A stretch of DNA of 13,953 bases from an uncultured Eubacterium sp. (GCA_910586045.1 CAJUIH010000087.1:1994-15946), one strand, 5' to 3'; counted from the stretch's first letter, positions 8,062 through 13,953 are shown. Notes: generated from the sequence alone by a model not told the origin. Numbers and translations: made by a program.

Positions 8062-9417
8062 TCATTCTTCGAAAAATGCATCAAACAAATCCTGACCGTT
8101 AGAGTTTACAATAACTATTTTGACTTGTAAAGCATTTTTCAGTTCCGTAACTGTCAGATCGTCCAAAAAAACTTCCTCCCCGCTGCGCAAAAGGCTGCAT
8201 GGCAGAAGCAGGCACGACCCGAGGTCCTGTCCCTTTAGCTGTTCCAGCAGGTCGTGTCCGGTCAAAAGGCCTGCTACCGTAATCTGTTCCCCGAAAAAAT
8301 CATTCCGGATCGGAAACACTTTAATTTCACGGCCGGGAAAACGCCGCATAAATTCGTCCGCCAGCTTCCGCAGCAGCGGAGCCGCCAGCAGCCCGGTCGC
8401 TGCCGACAACCGGCCCTGCTTATAAACCAGCGGCTTTTGATCGGCTGTTTCCATCACCTCTGCCGCTTCCACCGCTTCCCGAAACTCGTCCAGCAACAGC
8501 CGGATCATACCGACCCCGTTTTCCAACTGCACATAACCGTCGTAACTGTCCGCTTTCGGCAGCGGCGCATCCGCGAGCAGATACCATTCGTCCGACGCAT
8601 GGACAAAATGGATTCCCCATCGTTTCATGCAGTACGCCTGCCATTTATGGATCATTTCCAGCACTGTCCGCGCATCCGCCTGCGTAAACGGTTCCAGCGG
8701 GTACAGGCCTTCCCGGTATCTGGTCAGGCCGACCGGAACGACCGATACGCTCTGCATTTTGGGAATGTATGCCGTCAGTTCCCGGATGCTGCGTTCCAGT
8801 TCCTGCCCGTCGTTGATCCCTTTACAGAGTACAATCTGGCCGTTCATTTCAATGCCCGCTTCATACAGCCGCCGCATTTTCGACAGCGCCTGCCCCGCAA
8901 ATCGGTTGCGAAGCATCTTACAGCGCAGGTCGGGGTTCATAGCCTGTACTGAAATGTTGACCGGGGCCAGTTTATACCGGATGACACGCTCGATATCTTC
9001 GTCTTTCATATTCGTCAGCGTAATATAATTGCCCTGCAAAAAAGAAAGCCTGGCGTCATCGTCTTTTACATACAGCGTCTTTCGCATACCGGGCGGCATC
9101 TGGTCAATAAAACAAAAAATACAATGGTTGGAACAGGTCCGGTAATCATCCATCAGCCCGCTTTCAAATTCGATCCCCAAATCTTCGTCGTATTCTTTTT
9201 CAATCTCCAGCTCCCATTCTTCTCCATCCTGCTTTCGTATGACTACCGTCAGATACTCCTCATGGATCTGGTACTGATAATCAAATACATCCGCAATCTG
9301 TACGCCGTTCACAGACAGCAGAACATCGCCGGGCTGTATTTCCAGCTCCGCGGCGATGCTGTCTGCTGTGACGCAGGCAATTTTATGTTCTCTTGGGCGC
9401 ATTGTCTGATCCTGCAT
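8062..9417 (-). CDS. DUF512 family radical SAM protein with N-terminal PDZ domain (COG1625)
   Basis: A 451-residue protein of a widespread but functionally unassigned Firmicutes family, usually found next to der. The N-terminal PDZ-like region is at about 10-75 (IAAELEIQPGDVLLSVNG). The radical-SAM iron-sulfur motif CSNHCIFC follows, with Cys95, Cys99 and Cys102 in C-x3-C-x2-C spacing. The barrel then has LTNMKDEDIERV and INISVQA-like segments, and the C-terminal DUF512 domain follows (PLVYKQGRLSAATGLLAA). The ATG at 9417 has GAGGGG 8 nt upstream. A GTG at 9438 is the other option. All three cluster cysteines are present, so it should bind a 4Fe-4S cluster. The reaction is unknown. It may head the der-plsY-gpsA-fol string; no promoter is obvious in the 78 nt before it. 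Confidence 0.9.
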   Translation of the reverse strand: MQDQTMRPREHKIACVTADSIAAELEIQPGDVLLSVNGVQIADVFDYQYQIHEEYLTVVIRKQDGEEWELEIEKEYDEDLGIEFESGLMDDYRTCSNHCIFCFIDQMPPGMRKTLYVKDDDARLSFLQGNYITLTNMKDEDIERVIRYKLAPVNISVQAMNPDLRCKMLRNRFAGQALSKMRRLYEAGIEMNGQIVLCKGINDGQELERSIRELTAYIPKMQSVSVVPVGLTRYREGLYPLEPFTQADARTVLEMIHKWQAYCMKRWGIHFVHASDEWYLLADAPLPKADSYDGYVQLENGVGMIRLLLDEFREAVEAAEVMETADQKPLVYKQGRLSAATGLLAAPLLRKLADEFMRRFPGREIKVFPIRNDFFGEQITVAGLLTGHDLLEQLKGQDLGSCLLLPCSLLRSGEEVFLDDLTVTELKNALQVKIVIVNSNGQDLFDAFFEE

Positions 9418-9495
9418 CGTCCTTTCCCCTCTGTCCACTTTGTTTTGCTCTGTCTGTCCGCTGCGTCCATAGAAGCTTTCCGGCCCTTTGGAATC
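9418..9495. other. Spacer between GH13 and DUF512 genes, no clear signal
   Basis: This 78-nt spacer contains only the DUF512 ribosome binding site (GAGGGGAAAGG on the minus strand). I see neither a hairpin with a T-run to end the GH13 transcript nor a recognisable promoter. The long minus-strand string may therefore be partly fed by read-through, or by a promoter inside the GH13 3' end. Confidence 0.4.
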
Positions 9496-11175
9496 TTATG
9501 ACTGCGAAACCTCTTTCAGCACAAAAGCCTCGTATGGCCGGATCGGCATGCTGCTGTCCGCCGCTGCATCCGCATAATTGCCGATCAGGCAGGTACAGCG
9601 GTCTGCATGCCAGCCCTGCGGCAGCGCGAATATTTTTGTATGATCCGAAAAATTACATACGACAAGCAGCCGTTCCTTTCCAAGCGTCCTTGTATACACG
9701 TATAAATCCTCGTCTTCGGCCAGCAGCAGCTCATAGGTTCCATAAACAATGACTTCCTGCTCCTTGCGCAGCCTGATCAATTTTTTATAAAAAGAAAATA
9801 CGGAATCTTCCCTGTTTATCTGGCTTGCCGCGTTAATCTGCTTATAATTCGGATTTACCATAATCCACGGCTCCCCGGTTGTAAATCCCGCATGTTCACT
9901 GTCGTCCCACTGGAACGGCGTGCGCGCGTTGTCCCTGCTCTTTAAGCGGAGCCTGCGCATCATCTCTTCTTCTGTGAATACCCCTTTCTGCGTCAGTTCC
10001 CGGTATGCGTTGATACTGTCCAGATCACGGAACTGCGTGATATCCACGAACGGCACATTGGTCATGCCAAGTTCCTGCCCCTGGTACACATACGGCGTCC
10101 CCTGCATCATATGCAGGCAGACCGCCAGCATTTTTGCGGACTGTTCCCAGTACTTCCCATCATCCCCAAAACGGGATACCGAACGCGGCTGGTCGTGGTT
10201 TTCCCAAAACAAGCTGTTCCACGCGATGTCCTGCAATCCGTTCTGCCACTTTGTCATCACTGTTTTCAGATCCTTTAACGCCATTCGTTTTTCAGACCAT
10301 TTGTTGCTTCCGTCCGCATCCACATCCATATGTTCAAACTGAAATACCATATTTAACTCCCGGCCGTCGCTGCGCGCGTATTTTTTCGCTTCCTCCAACG
10401 TCACCCCGGAACACTCCCCGACCGTCAGCGTATCCCGGCCGTCCAGTACTTCCCGGCGCATTTCCTGCAGGTATTCATGCACCCGCGGGCCATTGGCCGC
10501 TTCATTAAAGCTGGCATAGCCATTGATCCCCGGCTCCCCGTCCGGAAACGTCTGGTCTTTGGAAATCAGGCTGATCACATCCATCCGGAAACCGTCAATG
10601 CCCTTGTCCAGCCACCAGTTCATCATAGCAAATACTTCTTCCCGCACGTTACGGTTATCCCAGTTTAAATCCGGCTGCTTTTTGGAAAACAGGTGCAGGT
10701 AGTACATCTGTGTCTGCTCGTCAAACTGCCAGGCTGAACCGGAAAAACAAGAACCCCAGTTATTCGGCTCTTTTCCATCCACAGGCTGGCGCCAGATATA
10801 ATAATCCCGGTACGGATTATCCGTAGACTTGCGGCTTTCTACAAACCAGGCATGCTCGTCCGACGTGTGGTTGACGACAAGGTCCATGACAATTTTAATC
10901 CCTCTGCTATGTGCCTGCGAGAGCATCTGGTCAAAATCTTCCATTGTACCAAACTCCTCCATAATCGCACGGTAATCGCTGATATCATAACCATTGTCAT
11001 CATTTGGCGACTGGTAAACCGGCGACAGCCAGACCACATCCACCCCCAGTTCCTTTAAATAATCCAGTTTTTGTGTAATTCCGCCCAAATCTCCAATCCC
11101 GTCGCCGTTGCTGTCCATAAAGCTCCTTGGATAAATCTGATAAACCACACATTCTTTCCACCAGTTTTTCTGCAT
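9496..11175 (-). CDS. GH13 alpha-glucosidase, oligo-1,6-glucosidase type
   Basis: A 559-residue cytosolic glycoside hydrolase of family 13 (no signal peptide); it matches the size of oligo-1,6-glucosidases. The calcium-binding loop DSNGDGIGDL is at 21-30. DLVVNHTS at 98-105 is region I. GFRMDV at 195-200 carries nucleophile Asp199. GECSG carries acid/base Glu254, and ENHDQPR carries Asp328. Residue 200, right after the nucleophile, is Val. In this subfamily Val at that place goes with alpha-1,6 specificity (isomaltose, panose, isomaltooligosaccharides), and Ala or similar with alpha-1,4, so oligo-1,6-glucosidase is the better call. Start ATG at 11175 with AAGGAAGGA about 8 nt upstream. It has a leader with repeats, no transporter gene beside it, and no obvious terminator after it. 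Confidence 0.93.
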   Translation of the reverse strand: MQKNWWKECVVYQIYPRSFMDSNGDGIGDLGGITQKLDYLKELGVDVVWLSPVYQSPNDDNGYDISDYRAIMEEFGTMEDFDQMLSQAHSRGIKIVMDLVVNHTSDEHAWFVESRKSTDNPYRDYYIWRQPVDGKEPNNWGSCFSGSAWQFDEQTQMYYLHLFSKKQPDLNWDNRNVREEVFAMMNWWLDKGIDGFRMDVISLISKDQTFPDGEPGINGYASFNEAANGPRVHEYLQEMRREVLDGRDTLTVGECSGVTLEEAKKYARSDGRELNMVFQFEHMDVDADGSNKWSEKRMALKDLKTVMTKWQNGLQDIAWNSLFWENHDQPRSVSRFGDDGKYWEQSAKMLAVCLHMMQGTPYVYQGQELGMTNVPFVDITQFRDLDSINAYRELTQKGVFTEEEMMRRLRLKSRDNARTPFQWDDSEHAGFTTGEPWIMVNPNYKQINAASQINREDSVFSFYKKLIRLRKEQEVIVYGTYELLLAEDEDLYVYTRTLGKERLLVVCNFSDHTKIFALPQGWHADRCTCLIGNYADAAADSSMPIRPYEAFVLKEVSQS

Positions 11176-11218
11176 ATCCAGTTCCTTCCTTTCTTAACCT
11201 GTTGTTTTACTCTTATTT

Positions 11219-11249
11219 GGATCTTAGGATTTGTTGTTTCGTAAGATCC
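11219..11249 (-). repeat. 8-bp hairpin in the GH13 leader
   Basis: GGATCTTA (11219-11226) and TAAGATCC (11242-11249) are perfectly complementary with a 15-nt loop. The hairpin ends 43 nt before the GH13 start codon. There is no T-tract on either strand, so it is not a normal terminator. It could be an operator or an mRNA-stabilising 5' hairpin. Confidence 0.45.
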
Positions 11250-11269
11250 TATTTACCCCTATCTGCATG

Positions 11270-11304
11270 CTGGTTTGCTTCTATTTTAAACCTGGTTTGC
11301 TTCT
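11270..11304. repeat. Two 13-bp direct repeats spaced 22 bp in the GH13 leader
   Basis: CTGGTTTGCTTCT occurs identically at 11270-11282 and 11292-11304 (start-to-start 22 bp, about two helical turns). The sites lie between the candidate -10 box and the GH13 ribosome binding site, where a bound protein would block transcription. This looks like a pair of operator half-sites on the same DNA face, or a repeated RNA-binding site (AGAAGCAAACCAG in the mRNA). Confidence 0.5.
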
Positions 11305-11327
11305 GCTGCTTCGTTTCATTTGCATTC

Positions 11328-11356
11328 ATTATATAATATCAATCTAGCAAATGGAA
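11328..11356 (-). promoter_or_regulatory. Candidate GH13 promoter (consensus -10, weak -35)
   Basis: On the minus strand TATAAT (11328-11333) is a perfect -10 box in an AT-rich stretch. The hexamer 17 bp upstream (11351-11356, TTCCAT) is a poor -35, so an activator may be needed. A TTGACA at 11382-11387 is too far away to serve this -10 box. Confidence 0.4.
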
Positions 11357-11403
11357 TATTTTTCGAAAAAAACCTCAATTCTGTCAATTTGCACAATTTA
11401 CAC

Positions 11404-11457
11404 GCAAAAAGCGGCGTTTCCTTATCCCATAAAGAGACTGCGAAACGCCGCTTTTGC
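11404..11457 (-). terminator. Hairpin terminator after the permease remnant
   Basis: GCAAAAAGCGGCGTTTC (11404-11420) and GAAACGCCGCTTTTGC (11442-11457) are complementary apart from one unpaired A, with a 21-nt loop. On the minus strand the GC core is followed by TTTTTGCG, so it ends the deaminase-permease transcript. A shorter T-run on the other strand makes weak bidirectional action possible. Confidence 0.7.
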
Positions 11458-11509
11458 CCAATTTCCTAATCGGATCACGCAAAGGTCTGCTGATGGATCT
11501 CGTCTGCCA

Positions 11510-12072
11510 TTACCCAAGCACCGCGTTTGGAATCGCGGAAAAAATGGCGCCAAGCTTAGGAAAAAATCCCGATATCATTAAAATAAACGCGCCGGTAGCG
11601 ATGCACCAGCGGTTTACCACTTTGGTCATCGATACAATTCCGGCGTTCTGCCCAAACGCCGTATTCGGCAGCGCATTGAAAAACGCAGCCGTTGTAGAAC
11701 CAAGCGCATCTGCCAAAATAGCGCCCGACGTTTCCTTTTCATCCGCCTCACGGTCAAAACCCGCAATCGTAATCCCAGACGTATTTCCAATCGTCTCCAG
11801 TCCGGATGTTACAAACAACGCCGCGAAACTCAAAATAGCCGGAAGCTGAAATTTCAACTCAAACTGCAGCGGAATCGGAAGCCCGAACCAGTCCGCCTGT
11901 GCAATCTGAGACGTATCCGACTTGCAATAATTAAAATAGGCGCCAGATTTGAGGTAAACATAGCCAGTACATGCTGCAGCCCCAGCGGAACCGCGGTCGT
12001 CAACCCCGGCCGTCCGTCAAGCTGATATACCATTGCACGGTCTTTTTCTTTTTTTGATTGATGATCACTCAT
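11510..12072 (-). pseudogene. Broken xanthine/uracil permease (NCS2 family)
   Basis: Two pieces of one nucleobase:cation symporter lie in different frames. The first, from ATG 12072 with a good GGAGG ribosome binding site 7 nt upstream, encodes about 52 residues. These include the family N-terminus PGLTTAVPLGLQHVLAMF and LAPILIIA, and then non-homologous residues to a stop at 11854. The second piece starts in another frame near 11930 (SQIAQADWFGLPIPLQFE) and runs to the stop at 11510. It matches the family core: SGLETIGNTSGITIAGFDRE, ETSGAILADALGS, ALPNTAFGQNAGIVSMTKVV and GFFPKLGAIFSAIPNAVLG. From general knowledge of the family (about 430-460 residues), roughly 150 internal residues (several membrane helices) and about 130 C-terminal residues are missing. 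It cannot make a working transporter. It sits 13 nt after the deaminase gene, as an intact permease would in a purine operon. Confidence 0.88.
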
Positions 12073-12085
12073 AGCAGATCCTCCT

Positions 12086-13441
12086 TTATCGGTTCAGGTA
12101 ATTGCTGACCAGTTCTTTTCCTTTTCGGATTTCCTTTTCCTCGTCAATGCCAACCAGCTCCCCATTTTTAACTACGACTTTTCCATGAACCACCGTATAA
12201 TCTACGGCGCCTTTGATCCCTACGGTACCAAGCATAGATTTTACATCCAGGTCCGCCCCGACCAGCTCCAGACGGCTGCGGCGTACCAAAAAAAGATCCC
12301 CTGCTTTTCCGGTTTCCAAACTGCCAAGCTCCGCGCGCCCCAGTACCGCGGCACCGCCCGCCGTGGCAATTTTTAACAGGTCATAGCCGCTCGGTGCAAG
12401 CTTGCTGGAATGTAACCGATGCAGCAAAAATGCGATCCTAAGCTCTTCCAGCAGATTTGAGCCGTCATTGCTGGCGCTGCCGTCCACAGCCAGGCCGACC
12501 GGAACACCGAGTTTGCGCATCTCCGGGATCCGGCAGACACCGGAAGACAGCTTCATATTCGAAACCGGGCAATGCGCAACACCGGTCCCTGTCTGTGCCA
12601 TACGTTTTAATTCCTCGTCATTAAAATGAATGCCATGCGCATACCAGACATCATTTCCCACCCAGTCCATCGACTCCATATAGGCAAACGGGCGTTTTCC
12701 ATATTTGCCCATGACATAATTTTCCTCATCTATCGTCTCACACAAATGCGTATGCAGCCGCACGCCAAGCGACCTTGCCAAAACCGCGGACTGCCGGTAC
12801 AATTCTTCGCTGGCGCTGAATGGGGAACAAGGCGCAAGCGCCACCATTTCCATCGAAAACGGCTCCGGATGATGATACTTTTCCACGGCATTTCTGGAAT
12901 CCTTTAAAATCTCATCCACTGTCTGTACGACGCTGTCCGGCGGAAGCCCTCCGTCTTTTTTGCTCAAATCCATACTGCCCCTGGACGCATACATACGCAC
13001 GCCCAATTCCCTTGCGGCAGCAAACTGCGCGTCCAAAAGCATGCTGCAGTCCCCGCCCGGAAATACATAATGGTGGTCGAAGCATGTCGTACACCCCGTT
13101 TTCAAAAGCTCGCCCATTCCGGTCAGGCTGCTTTGGTAAATCACATCGGCATCCAAATTTCTCCAGATCTCATACAGCGTCCGCAGCCAGTCAAAAAGCT
13201 CCATATTCTGTACCTGCGGCAGATTCCGGCTAAACGTCTGGTATAGATGGTGGTGGGTGTTAATAAGCCCCGGATATACGATACAATCCGAAGCGTCGAT
13301 CCATTCGTCCGCTTCCTGCTCTTTGCTTCCTATATACGTAATCCTGCCGTCCTCGATCAAAAGGCCGGCATGTTCCAAAACAGAATCATCGGCATCGCAT
13401 GTTACGATGGCAGAAGCATTCTTGATCCATAAACTGCTCAT
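12086..13441 (-). CDS. 8-oxoguanine deaminase-like amidohydrolase (COG0402)
   Basis: A 451-residue cytosolic metal-dependent deaminase of the amidohydrolase superfamily, in the branch annotated as 8-oxoguanine deaminase or hydroxyatrazine ethylaminohydrolase. Metal-site residues are visible: NTHHHLYQ at 61-68 (His63, His65), HTHLCET at 230-236, YAHGIHFND at 268-275, and Asp320 in VDGSASND. VAHCPVSNMKLSSG is the usual Cog0402 segment. Expected reaction: 8-oxoguanine to urate with release of ammonia; guanine or other purines remain possible substrates. The ATG at 13441 has AGGAGG 7 nt upstream. An in-frame ATG at 13519 would lie in the structured leader and is unlikely. The purine permease remnant downstream and the guanine-family riboswitch in its leader both support a purine substrate. 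The gene itself looks intact. Confidence 0.85.
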   Translation of the reverse strand: MSSLWIKNASAIVTCDADDSVLEHAGLLIEDGRITYIGSKEQEADEWIDASDCIVYPGLINTHHHLYQTFSRNLPQVQNMELFDWLRTLYEIWRNLDADVIYQSSLTGMGELLKTGCTTCFDHHYVFPGGDCSMLLDAQFAAARELGVRMYASRGSMDLSKKDGGLPPDSVVQTVDEILKDSRNAVEKYHHPEPFSMEMVALAPCSPFSASEELYRQSAVLARSLGVRLHTHLCETIDEENYVMGKYGKRPFAYMESMDWVGNDVWYAHGIHFNDEELKRMAQTGTGVAHCPVSNMKLSSGVCRIPEMRKLGVPVGLAVDGSASNDGSNLLEELRIAFLLHRLHSSKLAPSGYDLLKIATAGGAAVLGRAELGSLETGKAGDLFLVRRSRLELVGADLDVKSMLGTVGIKGAVDYTVVHGKVVVKNGELVGIDEEKEIRKGKELVSNYLNR

Positions 13442-13529
13442 GATATTTCCTCCTATATTCATACAATAATCATCATCAGTTTTACAACAATCTATATATT
13501 CGGTGATTGAATACTGCACAATAAACCAG

Positions 13530-13592
13530 ATAAACGGCGGGCCAGAAACAAATGATATTGTGCTGAAATTTTACGCCGTTTATATATCATTT
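13530..13592 (-). repeat. Two interlocked inverted repeats (pseudoknot-like) in the leader
   Basis: Stem A: ATAAACGGCG (13530-13539) with CGCCGTTTAT (13574-13583), 10 perfect bp. Stem B: AAATGATAT (13550-13558) with ATATCATTT (13584-13592), 9 perfect bp. The right arms of A and B abut, and one arm of B lies in the loop of A, so the order is A-B-A'-B', the topology of an H-type pseudoknot. It lies about 90 nt upstream of the deaminase start codon. No T-run follows stem A on the minus strand. Confidence 0.5.
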
Positions 13593-13631
13593 ACGGAAAG
13601 ATACCAGCCAGATTTGCTGCATCGATTGCAT
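13587..13631 (-). CDS. Possible 14-residue leader ORF
   Basis: ATG at 13631 opens MQSMQQIWLVSFRK and stops at TGA 13587-13589. AGGGG lies 7 nt upstream of the ATG, a plausible ribosome binding site. The stop codon falls inside one arm of the interlocked repeat, so a terminating ribosome would cover it. This could be a regulatory leader peptide or chance; very short ORFs are common and no homology is known to me. Confidence 0.2.
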   Translation of the reverse strand: MQSMQQIWLVSFRK

Positions 13632-13740
13632 GAGATATCCCCTGTTCGGTTCCGTGCACAGAAAAACAGGAAGATTCAGACCGCGCGGCCCTTTCTTTTC
13701 CCCGCCGGCAGCCAGAAACGGATCGATTCTGGATTTTGGG

Positions 13741-13816
13741 AAAATAAAAACTGCCGCAACAATTGAAAAAAGCCTTTGCCTGTTGCAAAGACTTGTAGTC
13801 AACTGTTACGGCAGTT
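13741..13816 (-). terminator. Second candidate terminator / alternative fold including riboswitch P3
   Basis: On the minus strand AACTGCCGTAACAGTTG (13816-13800, the P3 hairpin of the aptamer) can pair over 17 nt with CAATTGTTGCGGCAGTT (13765-13749), with two G-U pairs and no mismatch. TTTATTTT follows at once. Forming it would destroy P3 and so exclude the ligand-bound aptamer. The first terminator hairpin lies in its loop. Confidence 0.6.
13766..13792 (-). terminator. Intrinsic terminator directly after the riboswitch aptamer
   Basis: On the minus strand GTCTTTGC (13792-13785), a 5-nt loop and GCAAAGGC (13779-13772) form an 8-bp stem with one G-U pair, followed by TTTTTT (13771-13766). Its 5' arm shares its first one or two bases with the 3' strand of aptamer stem P1. 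Confidence 0.8.
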
Positions 13817-13853
13817 GGTAGACACGCTCATCCAATCATGAACTTATACAAGC
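13791..13853 (-). ncRNA. Guanine-family purine riboswitch aptamer
   Basis: All conserved parts of the purine riboswitch are present in order on the minus strand. P1 is GCTTGTA (13853-13847) paired with TACAAGT (13797-13791). J1/2 has TATAA. P2 is GTTCAT/ATGAGC (13843-13838 with 13831-13826) with loop GATTGG. J2/3 is GTGTCTACC (13825-13817). P3 is CAACTG/CAGTTG (13817-13812 with 13805-13800) with loop CCGTAA, and GACTA follows (13800-13796). In xpt numbering the pocket bases are U22 (13846), U47 (13824), U51 (13820) and C74 (13798). C at 74 marks the guanine/hypoxanthine type, not the adenine type. Compared with xpt as I remember it, P2 is 6 bp instead of 7, and loops L2 and L3 are 6 nt instead of 7. 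It controls the deaminase and (broken) permease genes. Confidence 0.92.
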
Positions 13854-13868
13854 TGATTTCTGAGTACT

Positions 13869-13897
13869 ATTTTATAATAGCAGGATGGTGTTGTCAA
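13869..13897 (-). promoter_or_regulatory. Sigma-A type promoter of the riboswitch-deaminase unit
   Basis: On the minus strand the -35 box is TTGACA (13892-13897, perfect). After exactly 17 bp comes TAAAAT (13869-13874, one mismatch to TATAAT). The start point should fall near 13862, about 10 nt before aptamer stem P1. This is the usual arrangement for a transcription-terminating riboswitch. Confidence 0.8.
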
Positions 13898-13953
13898 CCT
13901 TTTTTATGAAAATTCTACAAAATTTACTTAATCGTTCGTAACAGTTCAGATAG

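Larger units (their letters stand above)
13442..13740 (-). other. Long 5' leader between riboswitch and deaminase gene
   Basis: About 300 nt of untranslated leader separate the riboswitch terminators from the deaminase ribosome binding site. No convincing gene lies here on either strand. It holds the interlocked inverted repeats at 13530-13592 and a possible 14-codon ORF at 13587-13631. A weak internal promoter (TTGTGC, 17 bp, TATATA, within about 13490-13525 on the minus strand) is possible. A GC-rich block at about 13675-13715 contrasts with the AT-rich ends. Confidence 0.5.

Noticed and set aside
11305..11325. Catabolite (CcpA/cre-like) site near the GH13 promoter (ATGAAACGAAGCA on the minus strand)
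   Set aside because: It lacks the spacing of the cre consensus (TG-N-AA-N-CG); only a partial resemblance.
11454..11509. A short tail MADEIHQQTFA just below the permease remnant, as a separate gene end
   Set aside because: It is in another frame, only 11 codons, and I recognise no family. It may be the unrelated or frameshifted end of the permease remnant.
13503..13766. Plus-strand frame of 87 codons and minus-strand frames of 65-71 codons in the deaminase leader
   Set aside because: They run through the riboswitch terminators, have no ribosome binding site of note and no recognisable protein features.
13811..13845. GTTGGTAGACACGCTCA on the plus strand resembles a tRNA D-arm
   Set aside because: No acceptor stem, anticodon arm or TTCGA T-arm follows. 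The stretch is fully explained by the riboswitch on the other strand.

Overview
The window reads as chromosomal DNA of a low-to-mid GC Firmicute, most likely a Lachnospiraceae-type Clostridium. The grounds are strong GGAGG-type ribosome binding sites, the clostridial gene order DUF512 radical SAM protein - der - plsY - gpsA, a FolB-FolK fusion, and a purine-class riboswitch. This placement is inferred from gene content; no database search was possible. Almost all genes lie on the minus strand, so functional order runs from high to low coordinates.

Right part (about 11404-13897, minus strand): a purine-salvage or purine-catabolism transcription unit. A near-consensus promoter (TTGACA, 17 bp, TAAAAT) drives a leader of about 420 nt. 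The leader begins with a guanine-family riboswitch aptamer (13791-13853), followed by two overlapping candidate terminators. After a further 300 nt with an interlocked inverted-repeat structure comes an 8-oxoguanine deaminase-type amidohydrolase. Thirteen bases after it lies a broken xanthine/uracil (NCS2) permease, with an internal deletion plus frame change and no C-terminus. A hairpin terminator closes the unit.

Middle (9496-11403, minus): a GH13 oligo-1,6-glucosidase-like enzyme. Its leader of about 150-230 nt carries a candidate -10 box, two 13-bp direct repeats exactly 22 bp apart, and an 8-bp hairpin.

Left part (411-9417, minus): one long, tightly packed gene string. DUF512 radical SAM/PDZ protein, Der GTPase, PlsY and GpsA (first steps of phospholipid synthesis) are followed by a folate module: FolC, FolE, FolP and FolB-FolK. 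An intramembrane CPBP-family protease overlaps the end of folBK. Several junctions overlap (der/plsY 4 nt, folC/folE 7 nt, folBK/CPBP 8 nt), which suggests translational coupling. The folate genes cover GTP to dihydropterin to dihydropteroate to (poly)glutamylated folate. Dihydrofolate reductase and pABA synthesis are not in the window.

Far left (1-360, plus): the 3' end of a small AT-rich gene coding for a heptad-repeat coiled coil, built from 21-bp tandem repeats and running off the window edge. A hairpin terminator follows it. It converges on the CPBP gene.

The most notable item is the riboswitch leader. The ligand-pocket bases look guanine-type, but P2 and both kissing loops are one position shorter than in the xpt reference. 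The P3 arm can pair over 17 nt with a downstream U-tract-flanked segment.
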